Assembly: GCA_027604505.1 (NCBI GenBank)
Contig: JADIIX010000013.1
Span: forward strand, 1 to 64,000
Direction: 5' to 3'
DNA: 64,000 nucleotides
From: Gonapodya sp. JEL0774
Lineage: Eukaryota; Monoblepharomycota; Monoblepharidomycetes; Monoblepharidales; Gonapodyaceae
Shown here: piece by piece, positions 10,768 to 22,666 of the stretch
How the letters are laid out: every line of letters starts with the position of its first letter
Position numbering within the stretch: the stretch's first letter is position 1
Translations under genes and position numbers: made by a program
Notes under the pieces: generated by a model
What the model was told of the DNA's origin: nothing
What the model saw: the letters and a program-made list of their open reading frames with translations, nothing else
Database searches by the model: none

Positions 10768-12612
10768 TTGCCACCAGTGTTGGCACCTACCCTTGCTCTG
10801 CTAATGCCCGAACTCATTGAGGACAATGACAATGAGATGGACGAACCACTGAGTTCTTCTGCCACATGCTCGCCAAACAGTATTGAACTCCTCATCAGTT
10901 CTTACGCTGCACCTCTCCAAGCCAGATTGAGCTCCCTACTGTCAGTTTGGACACACAGGAGTTCCAGCTCCAGTTTGCTGCTGACCAAAGAGCATATCCT
11001 GCCTATGGGCCCCTTATCAAGTATTTGTCAGCAGGTACACCTCCAATAGATGCTTCCAAACGGCTCCTTGTGCAAGCCGCCCTGCATTCAATCAACCCTT
11101 CTGGCATCTTAGTCCAGCACAGTGAGATCTTTTGTGGTAACACCTGGAGCAAAGTGGCCCTCATTTGTGTTCCTTGCAACTGTAAAGAGGAATTCCTGAG
11201 AGCTTACTATGAGGACCCTCTAGCTGCGCGTGCTGGCACTCCGAAGATGTGGGAATCTCTTTCCAATTGTTTCTTTTGGCCAAGCATGTCACATGACATT
11301 CGTCGCTGGGTGGCAGCTTGTGTAACTTGCCAGAGCCGCAAACCATCCAAACCTTCTAACCAAGGCCACCAAGAGGCATTCGCCACTGATGAGTGCCAGC
11401 CTGGAGAAGTTGTCTCAGCAGACATGATAGGGCCATTCCCCATGACCGCCCGAAAGAATGACTATGCTTTGACAATGATCAACCATGCTAATTGTTGGCT
11501 TGAAGTGTCCCCATACCAGATCCATCTGCACCAACTGTTGCAGAGGCCATCTTCTGCCATTGGATCTGCCATCATGGTGTCTTCTTGCTCATGCACACAG
11601 ATTGTGGTAGCAACTTCACCAGCAAAGTGATGATTGCTCTGTGCAAACTCTGTGGGTTTGAGCATACCTTTTCTGCAGCGCACCACCCCGACGGTAATTC
11701 CTTGAATGAGCGGCCTCACCCCTTCCTTAGCAATGCCCTCACAGCTTACATAAATGTGGACCACACCAACTGGGATATTGTAATTGAGCCCATCGTCTTT
11801 GCGTACCACACTACTGTGCACCGGCCATTAGGTGATACGCCATTTTTTCTGCAACACCTGCATGATGCAAGGCTCCCTGCAGACTTGCTCTTCCCTGGCA
11901 CTACTAAGCCACAGAGCTTAGTGCAGTGACTGATCAGCTTCAAACTCACCTTCAAAACCAGAGGAATATCCACCAAGCCCAATACGATGTCAAAGCAGTG
12001 ACTGCCCTGTTTGAAGTAAACCAGCTTGTTACGGTCTACTACAAGGAATCTCATCGTAAAGGGGAGAGTACTAAGCTCATCTCCAGGTGGATTGGCCCAT
12101 ATCGCATCATTGAAAAGGAAAGCAAGAACCTTTTCAGGCTGAGTCACATCAGCAAAGAGCATGTTAGTCGCATGCGGCGATACCAACCCTGGACCACCTG
12201 TTATGTTCCTGATCCTGCTCGCATGGCTGCAGTACCACCTTCAACCACTGAGTTGAAAACCTCTGTTCCAGCAGAGATTGCTCAAAGTGACATTGTCCAG
12301 GAGGAGCTCGGTCCTGACGTCCAACCAACTTATGTAGTAGAGGATATCCTAGACAAAAGGGTAGAGCCAGACACCCAGAACGCACTTGTCAAGTTCCGTG
12401 GCTATTTCACACCAGAGTGGCAACCCAAAAGCCTCATCTCTGCTGATGACCTTGCTGACGCCTACAACGCAAACACCCATCAGCCAATGGGAAGATCCTT
12501 ACATGCTGTGCACGCAAGAAAAGTTTTGCGCAATGTCGCAAACTCTTGCAAGCACAAGGGCTTCTGGAGAAATGACTGGCCACCACTCTGCAAACTGACA
12601 CATTTAGCTTGA
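10768..12612 (+). pseudogene. Integrase with C-terminal chromodomain, element B
   Basis: The frame at 10947-11630 carries the HHCC zinc fold (YYEDPLAARAG, where the second His is replaced by Arg, and CVTCQSRK), then VVSADMIGPFPM with the first catalytic Asp. After a frame change, 11585-11929 carries HTDCGSNFTSK and the HHPDGNSLNER segment with the catalytic Glu. The last frame (11926-12612) has the integrase C-terminal beta domain (RWIGPYRIIEK) and a chromodomain (YVVEDILDKR, ALVKFRGYFTPEWQP). Chromodomains on integrases define chromoviruses and steer insertion to marked chromatin. Frame changes make the whole a pseudogene. Confidence 0.8.
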
Positions 12613-12629
12613 GTGGAGCGAGCTTTAAC

Positions 12630-12642
12630 AAGCCAGGGGGAG
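12630..12642 (+). promoter_or_regulatory. Polypurine tract of element B
   Basis: The purine-rich AGCCAGGGGGAG lies directly upstream of the LTR start TGTTGTATG. This is the usual place for the plus-strand primer. Confidence 0.6.
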
Positions 12643-12793
12643 TGTTGTATGACCACTGGGTTGATATGCGGGACATAGTATAGTGTACTATATCTTTATA
12701 TGACGCGCTCACATAGCAGTCTGACGGGACCAGACACACAGAATACATATACACTTGGGACCCTGATCTTGTCCCACACCCCGTCATTTCACA
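12643..12793 (+). repeat. 3' LTR of element B (151 bp)
   Basis: Starts TGTTGTATGACCACTGGG and ends GTCATTTCACA. It is the same LTR as 7617-7768 in the opposite orientation, with roughly one difference per ten bases by eye. Confidence 0.88.
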
Positions 12794-13605
12794 AAGGTCC
12801 CAGAACTAGACGCAAATGTCCAAATGATCTAAGGCAGTGAAAGTTATGAATTCGGTCTAAGATTGCTTGCGCACCAAGTGTAGCATGTCAGCAGTAAATC
12901 TATCCAAAATTTACACTGTGTGATTTTCTCTTGACAGTAATTGGGACTGTCTATAACCCACAGAGTACTGAGGTCATGACCTTGATAGATATGACCCACA
13001 GTCAAATACACTCTCTTACATTCTCTGCTTCAAAATTGTCCCCAAGAACGACCCCCGCTGTAATCCCTCGTTTTTGAATCATGTCACTTCGCGTGGATGC
13101 CCTCTGGGTCTTCCTCCCGCAGGCCCCCGAGCAGTCTTTGAGTTTGTAGCTCACTTCATCCTGATATCTCGCTCAGATTTTCGATTATCTGGATCAAATG
13201 GATATATCAACTCTCTATCAAGAGTTAAACTATTGTCTCCCTGCTTCTGTGTCTGTCTCCTGCCCTCTTGACTTGGTACTACCTCCCCAATCAGTACATC
13301 ATCTTAATACTACCTATTTCAAAGTCCCTTAATCATCACAAGATCACGCTACGCAAATGAAATGTCACTAGACTATGATGTTTGGTGCCTTATCTTCGAC
13401 CTTTCCTCCTTTGTGGACTTTGACCGGCTCCGTTCAGGGTATCTTCAAGGTTTACACAAATGAAATCACTCTTTTCCACAATCCAGGGCGTTTCAAGAGT
13501 GTCAACGACACTTCATATGCTGCAAAGGAGTGTGAGGATAATGAAAGACAACGGAAAAATCTATTCTGAAAAGACTGGGCTCTGCTCCATTAGCTACCTC
13601 AACTA
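12794..13605. other. Intergenic, no gene seen
   Basis: Only short open frames are present and none resembles a known protein. Confidence 0.5.
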
Positions 13606-14578
13606 CTACTTGCTACTCTGTTCTTTGATAAGCTCCTTCTGAAGTTTGTCCAAGGACCATTTCTCATCCAACCGACGAGTCTCAAGAGCTTCTACTGCCC
13701 TCTCCACACCTCCCTCCTTCTCCTTCAGGTCCTCAATGGCCTTGTACAACACCTTCCGCCGACAGGCAAATCGTGAATCTCCAACTCGCCATTGTGCTCC
13801 AAAGTGCTTCTCCAGCTCCTTCACTGGTGGGCCACCTGTGTGTCCATCTATGTACTCAGACCAGCCATCGGGGACTGTCTTGATTGAACAATTGAACTTG
13901 TACTTGGGCATTTCACCACCTCTGGGCCAACAAACCCAGAAGTGGCCCTCTCAGGCTCACCCTCCTCCTCCTCCTCGTTTGCAGCATCAGCACAATTTGG
14001 GTCTCGACCACTCCCAATCTGTTCCTGATCATGCTCACGTTGACCCGCTTCACTTGAGTGGTTTGCAGCTGATCTGCCCTGTGTTCGTAGCTCACGGCTT
14101 CCTCTGCTGCTCTGACCCCCACTCCCTGCCAAAGAAGACGCATCAATTGCCGTCAGCGTCTCCGTAAATGAACAAATTCCATTTTCTAGTGCCTTCAGCA
14201 TTGTATTGTTCACTTGAACAAGAGACAAAACCTAACCCCTCCTGTCCTACTTGTCACTTCTGCAAATAAATCGTCGATCCCGGGAAATATCAGTGACGGC
14301 AGATCTTCATCGGGAAGCACAACATTGCGAGGTAAGAAGTATGTTTTGGTGTCCTTCCTTTCCATTTCTTTTCCAGCGCAATGAGATTCGGAGCCTGCCT
14401 TTAAAGAACGATAGTTCCGCGAGTTGAAGCTCCTCGAACACCTGCAATCTTGGAAGAGAGATGGAGTTCCGTTTGACTTCTGCATAGTTGGCAAGATTGT
14501 AGACAAAAATCCGTGCTTGAGTGGTGGGGAAAGGTCCGTGGCGTGTGGTTGGTAGACCACAAAGGTCACCTTGCGCAC
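13606..14578 (-). pseudogene. GCR1_C-domain gene remnant, Crypton-like
   Basis: Three overlapping minus-strand frames read in order. The first (14210-14578) has YFLPRNVVLPDEDLPSLIFP, resembling the linker that follows the tyrosine recombinase in fungal Crypton proteins. The second (13848-14228) is a Ser/Gly/Glu-rich linker with an acidic run EEEEEGE. The third (13606-13911) has KYKFNCSIKTVPDGWSEY, GGPPVKELEKHFGAQWR and FACRRKVLYKAI, which fits the GCR1_C DNA-binding domain, then a charged helix. Frames shift between the pieces (near 13905 and 14215) without convincing introns. The recombinase catalytic core was not found upstream. The domain call is fairly safe; the Crypton origin is inferred. 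Confidence 0.55.
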
Positions 14579-14661
14579 GATAATATTATTATTTACATAA
14601 GGTCATGTAACATGTTGGTTTCTAGAGCACTGCGGTGATGTTATCTGCATGTTTATTCACC

Positions 14662-14698
14662 GTGGGTCATGACCTGCCCTTGGTGACCCATGACCCAC
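14662..14698. repeat. Short inverted repeat
   Basis: GTGGGTCATG and CATGACCCAC form 10-bp perfect arms around a 17-base loop that itself contains parts of the same motif. No function is evident. Confidence 0.4.
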
Positions 14699-14729
14699 AG
14701 TGCGCAGACTGTCAGGTGTGCTGGTACTG

Positions 14730-15369
14730 GCTTGGTGGCTTCACTCAAGGACACACACACAACCTGGAGCATTGAAACCGGGCAACGTCAAACGGGATAG
14801 AAAGCTTGCAAAATAGTTAAGAGCTATAATACTGCTGTGTAAAACAAACCAGATTTCATGATAGATCTCTATTCAGGGTTGGATATCAATTGATCTTCAA
14901 TGAAAACACATCGCAACACCCATCTTCAGCATTGCCTATGTGGAAACGGCAGGTTAGCCCTCCTGTCCGACCTTCCTGGCCTCCTCATTGCTCACCTCTG
15001 TCCTTGCCACACTGCCACACCCATCCTCAGAGCCACCATGGCCCTGTGGAGGGTGGCGCTTCCCTTGTAGAGCCAGACCTGCGTAGGGCGCTTTTTGGCA
15101 AGCAGGATAATGAAGGTGGGGGATGGGTCGAGGACTCGAGGTGGTAGGGGATGAAAGCCTTCTCATGGGAGGTGTATAAGAGGAAGGGGCTCACGGGGGA
15201 CAGGGTCAGTGTGGAGGAGGGGCACGTGGGCATGAGGTACATGGGGAAGAACAAGCTGTGTGGTTTGGCGTGGTGGGGGCAGGGGGGGAATGGTGAGTGT
15301 GTGTGAGACCAGCATAGCTTTTGTACGTGCACCCCAAAACAATCCGCTCAACTAACTGCCCCTTCACCA
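14730..15369. other. Intergenic, no gene seen
   Basis: GC-rich, with overlapping open frames on both strands typical of biased composition. No domain was recognised. Confidence 0.4.
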
Positions 15370-15387
15370 CCTCGTGCATCTTCAACT

Positions 15388-15435
15388 CCCCCCCCCCCCC
15401 CACCCCCACCCCCCCCACACACCCCCACACCCCAC
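15388..15435. repeat. C-rich low-complexity tract
   Basis: Nearly pure cytosine runs broken by single A residues, reading as a poly(CCCCA)-like microsatellite. Confidence 0.8.
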
Positions 15436-15949
15436 TGGCCTGGTACTTGTGTGTGGATCCCACCCCACCGCCGGATTGATGTTTCCAGTGCTCCGCGCAA
15501 ACGCGACTTTGCAATGGCAGGGCGCACAGGAAGGGTACTCGCAGCGTTTTACGCCAACGTGAGTTTTCCCACCAGCCATGGGACTGCAGGTGGGAGGTGC
15601 GGGGTGGGGTCGGAGCATGGTGTGGCGGAGGCAGAGGCAGGGGACAGGGAGGAGGACTGAGGACGAGGGGGGACAGGGAATGGTGGGCAAAGCAAGTGGG
15701 CAGTGGTGAGTGACACTTGGGGTTCAGAGTTGCAGAGTACCGGCTTGCGTCCAGTACGAGGGATAACTCACGTACAAGCTTTTCTGTGATGAGGGAGGCG
15801 GAGTGGAGGAGGGGCGAAGGAGGATGGAAGGGTTAGGTGGTTATGGATTTGGATGTGGTGGGCTGGTGGGGGCGGGGGCGGTGTACCAGATGGGGAGGAG
15901 ATGCTGCAGACAAAGAAGATGGCGGGGTGGTTGTGTTTGGACCATCTCC

Positions 15950-16450
15950 TGCCCCCGCTCCTGCTCTTTCTTATCCAGTCCCCGCCCTTGCTCCTCCTGT
16001 AGGTGCTTCATGTGTCTTGCCCTTCCCGTCCTCGCCTTTCCCATACTTGCTTTTAACGTCCGTCCTTCCCATGACCTTGCCTTTCTCATCTTCGTCCTTG
16101 CTTCGCTTGTTTGTGTTTATCCCGTCCTTGCATCTCCCGTCTGTGCATCTCTTGTCCCATCCTCGCTGCTCCTGCCCTCGCTTCTTTCCTCCTTGCCACC
16201 CCACTGTGCTTCTCCCCGTACTTGCTTCCCCTGTCCTCGATTTCTCGTAGTCATTTCGCCTGTTGTTGCTCGTCCCGTCTTCACTTCTCCTGTCCAATCC
16301 CTCCCGTCTCCTTCTCTCAGTTTGTCCCTTTAGACATTTCTCCCCTTCGGCCCTTCCCCCTCTCTTTTGCTCCCATCTCTCACATTCTCCCGCTTCTCAT
16401 CTGCCGTTTGCTCCTCATCCCTTCCTTCCGACCTCCTGAATCATTTCTCA
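15950..16450. repeat. Pyrimidine-rich degenerate tandem repeat
   Basis: About 500 bp of C/T-rich sequence in which units like CCCGTCCTTGC and CCTCGCTTC recur at short, irregular spacing. The open frames across it (for example 15803-16333) translate to Ser/Pro/Leu/Cys-rich low-complexity peptides and are probably not genes. Confidence 0.6.
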
Positions 16451-17262
16451 AGCTTCCAATCGTCCTCTGACCGCGACAAACAATCGGCAAACACTCACTT
16501 AGAAAATCTAATTTTCATTTTCCGATAGATTTGACGAGGAAAGAGAATTTCCCTCGTGGCTGACCGTTCTTTGGATTCGGGTTTCATTTCCGAATAGGGT
16601 GATTGATGTAGAGAAACCCGCTGGTGGTTTAGAGCGCAGAGCTCATTGTATATCGTCTCCGTAATGCAAAAATGCCGCAAAAGCGGCGCGAGGTACCCTA
16701 ATGTGGATGAAGTGTGAGAGGCTCAATCATCGTGTCTGGAAGGGGGAAGAACGAGTCAAGGACGAAACAAAAACACATCAGCGACCCAAAGGCGCAAATA
16801 CTTTCCATTTGGGGCCATAAAATGGTCCTCCAATGCCCGAGAACGACTGTCCTCACGACTCTGGATCCAACCCAAACAGACAGAGACCAACGTAAAGACG
16901 GGGGCGCTCGCTGAAGAGCAATCCACATTCTAGGGTTGATTTGCTTGGAACAAGAGAAATTCGGCGTTGGATCGGGTCAAAATGGAGTTTTAGCGGTCCG
17001 TGGAAGATAAAATTTTACGTCTCTGTACTTATCAAATTTACATGCCCCACCTTACAACAAATTACATGCGGACCTTGCGCCCTTTGACATGGGCTGAATG
17101 CCGGTCTTTCGCTTTGGGTTAGACCGACTCGACGAGACCGGCTCTGTCTCGCGCTGGTGGCTTCAAGTGTTCATGCTTGGGTCGAATCGATATTCAAACC
17201 TCTTCGGAAAGCATTCCACTCAAGCAGTCTTCGGATACGTATGTCAACTAAGTAACCCTCCT
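16451..17262. other. Intergenic, no gene seen
   Basis: No coding frame with recognisable features. Confidence 0.45.
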
Positions 17263-17370
17263 GCCCCAGTGCATTGCCGGGGAGGGTTGTGCGGGCCAAC
17301 GCCTACTACCTTTGTGTTCCGCCTGGTGGTTGTTTGAATAAAAGGCTCTCTGCACAACCCTCGCTCTTGG
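17263..17370. mobile_element. MITE-like inverted-repeat element, copy 1
   Basis: The left end GGGGAGGGTTGTGCGGGCC and right end TGCACAACCCTCGC are inverted copies, about 90 bp apart. The left flank CCCCAGTGC is also shared with the copy at 53.1 kb. There is no coding capacity. It resembles a non-autonomous DNA transposon or hairpin element. Confidence 0.55.
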
Positions 17371-17937
17371 TTGCATTGTTGTCTGCCCATCTCGACGATA
17401 ATTTGATACACACCCAACACTGGCACTTTGCTCGCACAATCCTGTTTTGCGTGGGCACTCTCAGTTTGTCATTGTGCCGTGGGATGGAGAACGTTACACG
17501 AGCTCTGCTTCTGGGAGTAGTTTTCATCGAATTCTTCGCTCTTGAAAGCCAAATCCTCAAAGATGCCGATTTAGGAACGGTAGAACTATCATTTGTAGAA
17601 TGTGATATTGTTATCATCAAGCCAGTGGCTGAAGCTATGTTCGCCCTCTTCGAATTGACGGGGGTTATTTCCTGGTGGTGAAGCTGCCTTCTCTTCGCAC
17701 CGCAAGACACCATTCTTCGCAGATGATCACTGAGCCGCATCGTGCAGCCTGTTTAAATGCGACAAATGGACGACAATTATCAACTCGCAATCGAAGTACC
17801 TTTTGATACACACACTTTCTCCAGATCACTTGACACCTGAGAAAGGCAGGTAAGTGAGAGCAGGTCTGTACCTTACGGTGATCCCTTGTTTCAACTCTCT
17901 CCCGTTAACCCTCCACGTCTGATCACCATCATCTATC
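17371..17937. other. Upstream region of the Cache receptor gene
   Basis: Short open frames on both strands without recognisable features. Presumably promoter and leader of the following gene. Confidence 0.35.
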
Positions 17938-20349
17938 ATGACAACTCAGGACAAGTCACCGATGAACACTTCGGGGAGGAATCCAGAATCATCAACATTC
18001 AGTCAGAGCATTCCGAAGACCGAACCGAGTGCACCTGTAGATGAAGAGTTGGCTCATCAGGTTCAATCAATGAACAACCGGGGTATCCCTTTAAAGTGGA
18101 TTATTTCAGTACTTCTACTTGTCAAGTAAGTGGTCTGAGCGCTGTTGTCAAGTGAGCTCTTATGTCAACTACCATTAACATCTTCAACTTCTTTTCCAAC
18201 TTCTCCTCCTTTCTCGTTGTCTCCGCAGTGTGGTGGTCATTGCTGTGCCATCAATAACGTTGGGAGCCATAACGAACAACCAAAGTATCTCCACTGCTTC
18301 AGAGACAGGTAAGAAGCCTGAAAGTTTCTGCTTGACTTGTGTGCGTGTGCTCAATGCAGTTCATGTCTGCCCCGCTGATGGCGAAAATCCCTTGTAGCGT
18401 CAAAAAACATCGCAGATCTCGCCACAATTATACAATCTGATTCCAGTAGATCAATCAGCACATATCTGAGTATGTCTGTTCTTTGTTTGTTTGAACAGTG
18501 AGCCTACGCTGATTTGTTCTGTCTTCAAAGCATCCTATTTCACAACTGTGAGTTTAATTATAAACTTATCAACATCTTCTCACTCTCTAAAGTCGTGTTT
18601 GATATCACTGTTTCAAACAGGCGGGAGTGTACCTCCAAAGTGTTGTCGATGTGATCAACCATGGGATCGTGGATCTCAAAGATGTTGAGTGAGAGTTGTT
18701 CAAAAGTTGCAACAACCTTTCCTTTTTGTAATGCGCTGATTGATCTTCAAAGCCGCCTGGTGCCGTTCATGAAAGATGGCGTGCAGACGATTGGTTTGAA
18801 AGGTGAAAGCAAATGCTGGTGGCATCTTTGATATCAAATTTCTTAACTGTATTGTTTCAATGAAGCCAATGTTCAAGTTACGGTGCTTGCGCTTCGGAAT
18901 CCCCCTGTTGTAATTGCTCTCCAACCAATCATCGGACCCAATGCCACTCAAGTCGGCATGATTCAAACTTGGGCGACGAACAACTTTACCTGCATGAAGT
19001 TCTGTCCGGTAAGAAATACAAACGGATCCTTGAACGGGTACCTGATGGACGAAGTTAATGGCATCACGACTGGATCACCATTATTTTCAGTGAGTCTGGA
19101 GCGGACATTGCAGCATGGTGAAACAAAATTGAATACTGTTTCTTGCATTAGCTCCCATTCAATGTTACTTTTGTGGTCAACCGTGATGTCAACTTCACCA
19201 CACCTCAGATTGTGGAGCCCTATATCTCCCCAGATGGGACCCAAAAAGTAGTTCAGGCGATTCTTTTGTCAGTTTGGGATCCTGTTGCTCCACTTGCTAC
19301 GGGAAATGAACATGCTGCGTATATATCCCAGCAAATTTCTGTGGAGAACCTGAGCGGTGTGCTGGATAACTTGAAGCAATTATCTGGAACGCCAAACTCT
19401 ACTTTTTACTTGTTAACATCTCAAGGGTCAGTAATGGCAATGTCAGGATTGGGGAATGCAACTGAACAAAATCGAGTGAGCCAGACTTATCGGTGCATTT
19501 CAAAACTATCTTATGCACACGTCATGTCAGGCCCTCGTCACACAAGACTCCATGGGTGGCCATCCAAAGACAATGTTCGAGCTTTCAGAAAACGAATACC
19601 CCTTCTTCAACTATACAGCACAAATACTTCTAAAGTATGCGAACAATGATTTGGCATCCAACTTCAAGGACCACCAATGGCGTCAAGGTGGTTATATGTT
19701 TCAAGTCACTTCCGTTGTCTTGTACAATTTCAAGTATATAATTGTCTCCGGCGCGTGAGTACTCAGACAAAAAACCACATCAGCTTCAAACCTAACAATT
19801 ATTTCAAACTGGTAGGCCAGAAGCAGATTATCTAGGCGAAACGCTTTTTCTGTCACAGAAGCTTTCCAGTATTGCGAACAGAGGAGTTGTAATTCTGTCT
19901 ATATCCAGTAAGTTGATGGTTCAGTCATTTTACTATTTTGGTAGTGGACCAATCAAACCCCTCAGTTTCTGCGATCGTCCTTGCTCTCACATTTCTCTCC
20001 GTGACATTTACTAATCGATACATCTCAACGCCCCTTGCTGTCATTTTGGAGGCGATGAAAAAGGCAGTGAAGTTTGATTTTTCCGCTGTTCGCAATGGAG
20101 GTCTTGTGGTCAATCAATCAATTGTCAGAGAGATTGGGGTCACTCAAAGTAACTTCTTGGAGCTGCTGAAATCTTTTGCTGATTCTCTGAAGCGTGAGTC
20201 TGGACGCTCCTCTCTGACTTGCTGTAATTGTGTTTATCGACAAAATTGATTGGTCTTCAGAGAATAAACAGCTCATGCGAAACAGTCCATCCGGAACAGC
20301 CAGCACCAACAAGACCAATAATGTAAAGACTTCGGCACCTCTAAACTAG
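17938..20349 (+). CDS. Cache-type membrane receptor without an output domain
   Basis: A multi-exon gene. Exon 1 (17938-18125) codes a polar N-terminus; exon 2 (from 18229) completes the first membrane segment IISVLLLVNVVVIAV. Exons near 18398, 18530 and 18620 give an extracellular helix. Later exons read ANVQVTVLALRNPP, PLFSVSLERT, NVTFVVNRDV, GVLDNLKQLSG and YLLTSQGSVMAMS, the layout of a double Cache small-molecule-binding domain. A second membrane helix (VSAIVLALTFLSVTF) and a HAMP-like piece (ISTPLAVILEAMK) follow, then about 60 residues and the stop. Such sensors in chytrid-like fungi often end in a kinase or cyclase domain; none is present here. It probably senses an extracellular ligand at the plasma membrane. 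Several exon borders are my estimate. Confidence 0.7.
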
Positions 20350-21035
20350 GGTATAACACGTTTGTCAACGAGTATTGTAAAAGAGGTTAAATTGGAACGT
20401 GAAATCACAATCAATTTGCTCTCTCGTTCCCCATGTTTCTTATTCCCCTGCAACCCTCTTTTCATTCCCACTGCCACGTAGGCTCTCGTGTTCTCAGTGA
20501 CAGCGTGGGTAAGCTCGATCATAAAGCCTGCGATCATTCGTAAGGTTGTGCATCTGTGGTGACGGAGTAAAGCACACAGGTGAATTGGCCTGACCGCTCC
20601 TGGCCAGGTACGTTCTACCATCGGCTATTTTCTGATGACTGGGGAATCTCACACACCATCTCTTTCCTTGCCCAGGATCCATGTCCCAGCCTCTTCCCCG
20701 CCCTCCTTGCCCTTCAAAACTGCACCCTGTCACGTTTTTTACACCCACCCTGGAGAGTGCCCCGACCCTGTAAAGTACTCCACCCACCCTTAGATCCATG
20801 ATACTGAAGATTAATCTTTTGTTTCAAGAGTATATTAATTTCATTAATGAACAAAGACATGGTACGACCCGTAGTCTTTTGTAGACCCCGACCCTACTGC
20901 AGCCCCTTCTGGGTGTCACCCCCCTTGCATTCCCCCTTCCCCTATTACTCCCACGCAAGATCCCACTTGCAGTACCTCTCCCCCTCTCACTTGTAGACCC
21001 ACAAGTTACAAGGCATGGACGCTTAGGGTTTGGAT
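20350..21035. other. Intergenic, no gene seen
   Basis: No coding frame supported by a domain. It holds the 3' flanks of the Cache gene and of the minus-strand gene to its right. Confidence 0.4.
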
Positions 21036-22666
21036 CTAGTCAATGAAGGAGATTAAGAACAGCACATGCAGTATAGACATTTCAGGTGTACTTACCAGAA
21101 TCTGAATCATCTCCCTTCCGATGAGGGACTTGCGTGGTGTCGGGAGCAAGAGGTCTGGCACGGTGTGGTGTAGATTGAGGTTTCGGAGTATTGTGGTACT
21201 GACACTTCGCACAGGGCCCATGGCAGCTATGGCATCCTGTGCCAATGTTCCCAGGGCAACGGAGGGAACCTTCTGCTGAGTCACAGCGAGGATGTCAGTG
21301 ATTGACACGACCGTTGCTCGACGCACTGGGTACGATGAGTTCTCGAGTGTGTGCTTATAAACAGGATGTAGGAGATTATGATCAAGATCACGAACAGCGG
21401 GTGGTGGTGATAATCTTGTTTGGGTGATGATGGAACGACATCTACCACGAACGATGCATGGAGTCGTTGTCTGCCCCCCTTCTCACTACCTCCGGTCTCT
21501 TAACTCACCTCAGCAGTAACCCTTCGAATTCCCATAACTACAATTTTCAGTCCCTCGCTGCAGGCCTTGAGCACTTCCATCGCCTGCAACAAGTTCACCT
21601 TCGTTCCACCACCAAGAACAGCTTTTGTTATGGCGACTGACGATTCGAAGCGCTGGGGAACGAGACTCAAAGCACTTGGTGGATGACAACGAGCTGTTGA
21701 AGTCAACATGTGAACCATTAGGGAGAGGGAATATGGGAGAAGAGTGTAAATCGGGGCGGGGAAGTGATGATGAAGCACCCCGAGAGTGGACGAGTTGGCA
21801 CTGGGTGATTTAGAGTGAAAGTTTGTCAATAGGATGCGATTGTTCCGTTTCGGGAGATTGAAGCACATCCCGTGACTAACATCTTCGCCGTCACGTCCTT
21901 CTCGTTGACTACGTACTTTCGGGAGCTCCTTTTGAAGCGCGACGACCACGTCAAATAAATTCTTCTCCCCGCCGTATGTGAAGAGCACCCAAAAGCATCT
22001 TGCCACCGATGATCGAATGGCACTTGTTGGGCGTGGAACGCTCGGTTGTGCATCCGCCGAGTTGGATGGTGAAGTTGTAGCGAGAGCCGCGGTGGAAGGA
22101 AAGGATGGGGGAAGTGTGAGAACTCTCAATAATGTTTTTTCGATATCCGCCTCCTGATGTGGCTTGATAGCAGACTGGTACAATAGCGTAGTGTCCCGGC
22201 GTTTCGGTAACCGGAATGACCCGATAAATGGAACGGCGTGAGCGCATTTCTACGAGAAACTTTACGTAAAGCACACTCCTCACCTTCGCTGCCCTCCTGA
22301 GTGCCTTCTCGAGTGCACTTAGCCAAATAGATTGCTATCTCACATATCCTGTTTTCCACCAGGAAACAGTTTGCTCTCCTCAAGCACCCCAACTGGGACA
22401 TCCAGCTGACCCAAAGAAGTTTGCTCTGCCAACCTCACTCGCTTCATAGACGTGGTGCGGGAGGCATCAGGCGAATGCGGGCCAACAGACGATGACGGTG
22501 TAGCTCCAATGGACGCCGAGAATGTCACAGTGAATGTGGCAGGGACCTCTGATAAAGAGGAAGTAGAACTGGAGGGTCGTCCATTGGCGCCGAAGTCAGC
22601 GGAGAAAGCGCTCATGCAAGTGGTCTTCCAATTTTGGTTAGCTTCACGGCAACTGCGTACTTTCAT
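21036..22666 (-). CDS. Unidentified spliced gene, possible HEAT-repeat protein
   Basis: Minus-strand exons are supported by good splice sites. One ends at CTGCTGAG|GTGAGT (about 21510) after SSVAITKAVLGGG, NLLQAMEVLKACSEG and IVVMGIRR. The next starts near 21360 with NSSYPVRRATVVSITDIL and ends at ATTCTG|GTAAGTAC (about 21095). Further upstream frames (21951-22283 and 22340-22666) may add N-terminal exons rich in Ser/Thr. The first exon resembles the helix pair found in condensin subunit Cnd1 before its conserved LIW motif, and the second looks like a HEAT helix pair. The match is weak and the exon order is not that of a normal Cnd1. No confident product is assigned. It could be a decayed gene. 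Confidence 0.35.

Larger units (their letters stand above)
7769..12793 (+). mobile_element. Ty3/gypsy chromovirus LTR retrotransposon, element B (3' part, interrupted by A)
   Basis: On the plus strand the order is the C-terminal half of gag, protease, truncated RT, RNase H, integrase with chromodomain, polypurine tract and 3' LTR. The sequence begins abruptly inside gag at the point equal to the APAIVVTPRQAA stretch of A (about 4730 in A). The simplest reading is that A inserted here and the left part of B lies left of the window. B has more frame breaks than A in gag and protease, and it shares the RT deletion. Confidence 0.85.

Noticed and set aside
15803-16333. 176-codon frame rich in Ser, Pro, Cys and Leu
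   Set aside because: It follows a pyrimidine-rich degenerate repeat and has no domain.
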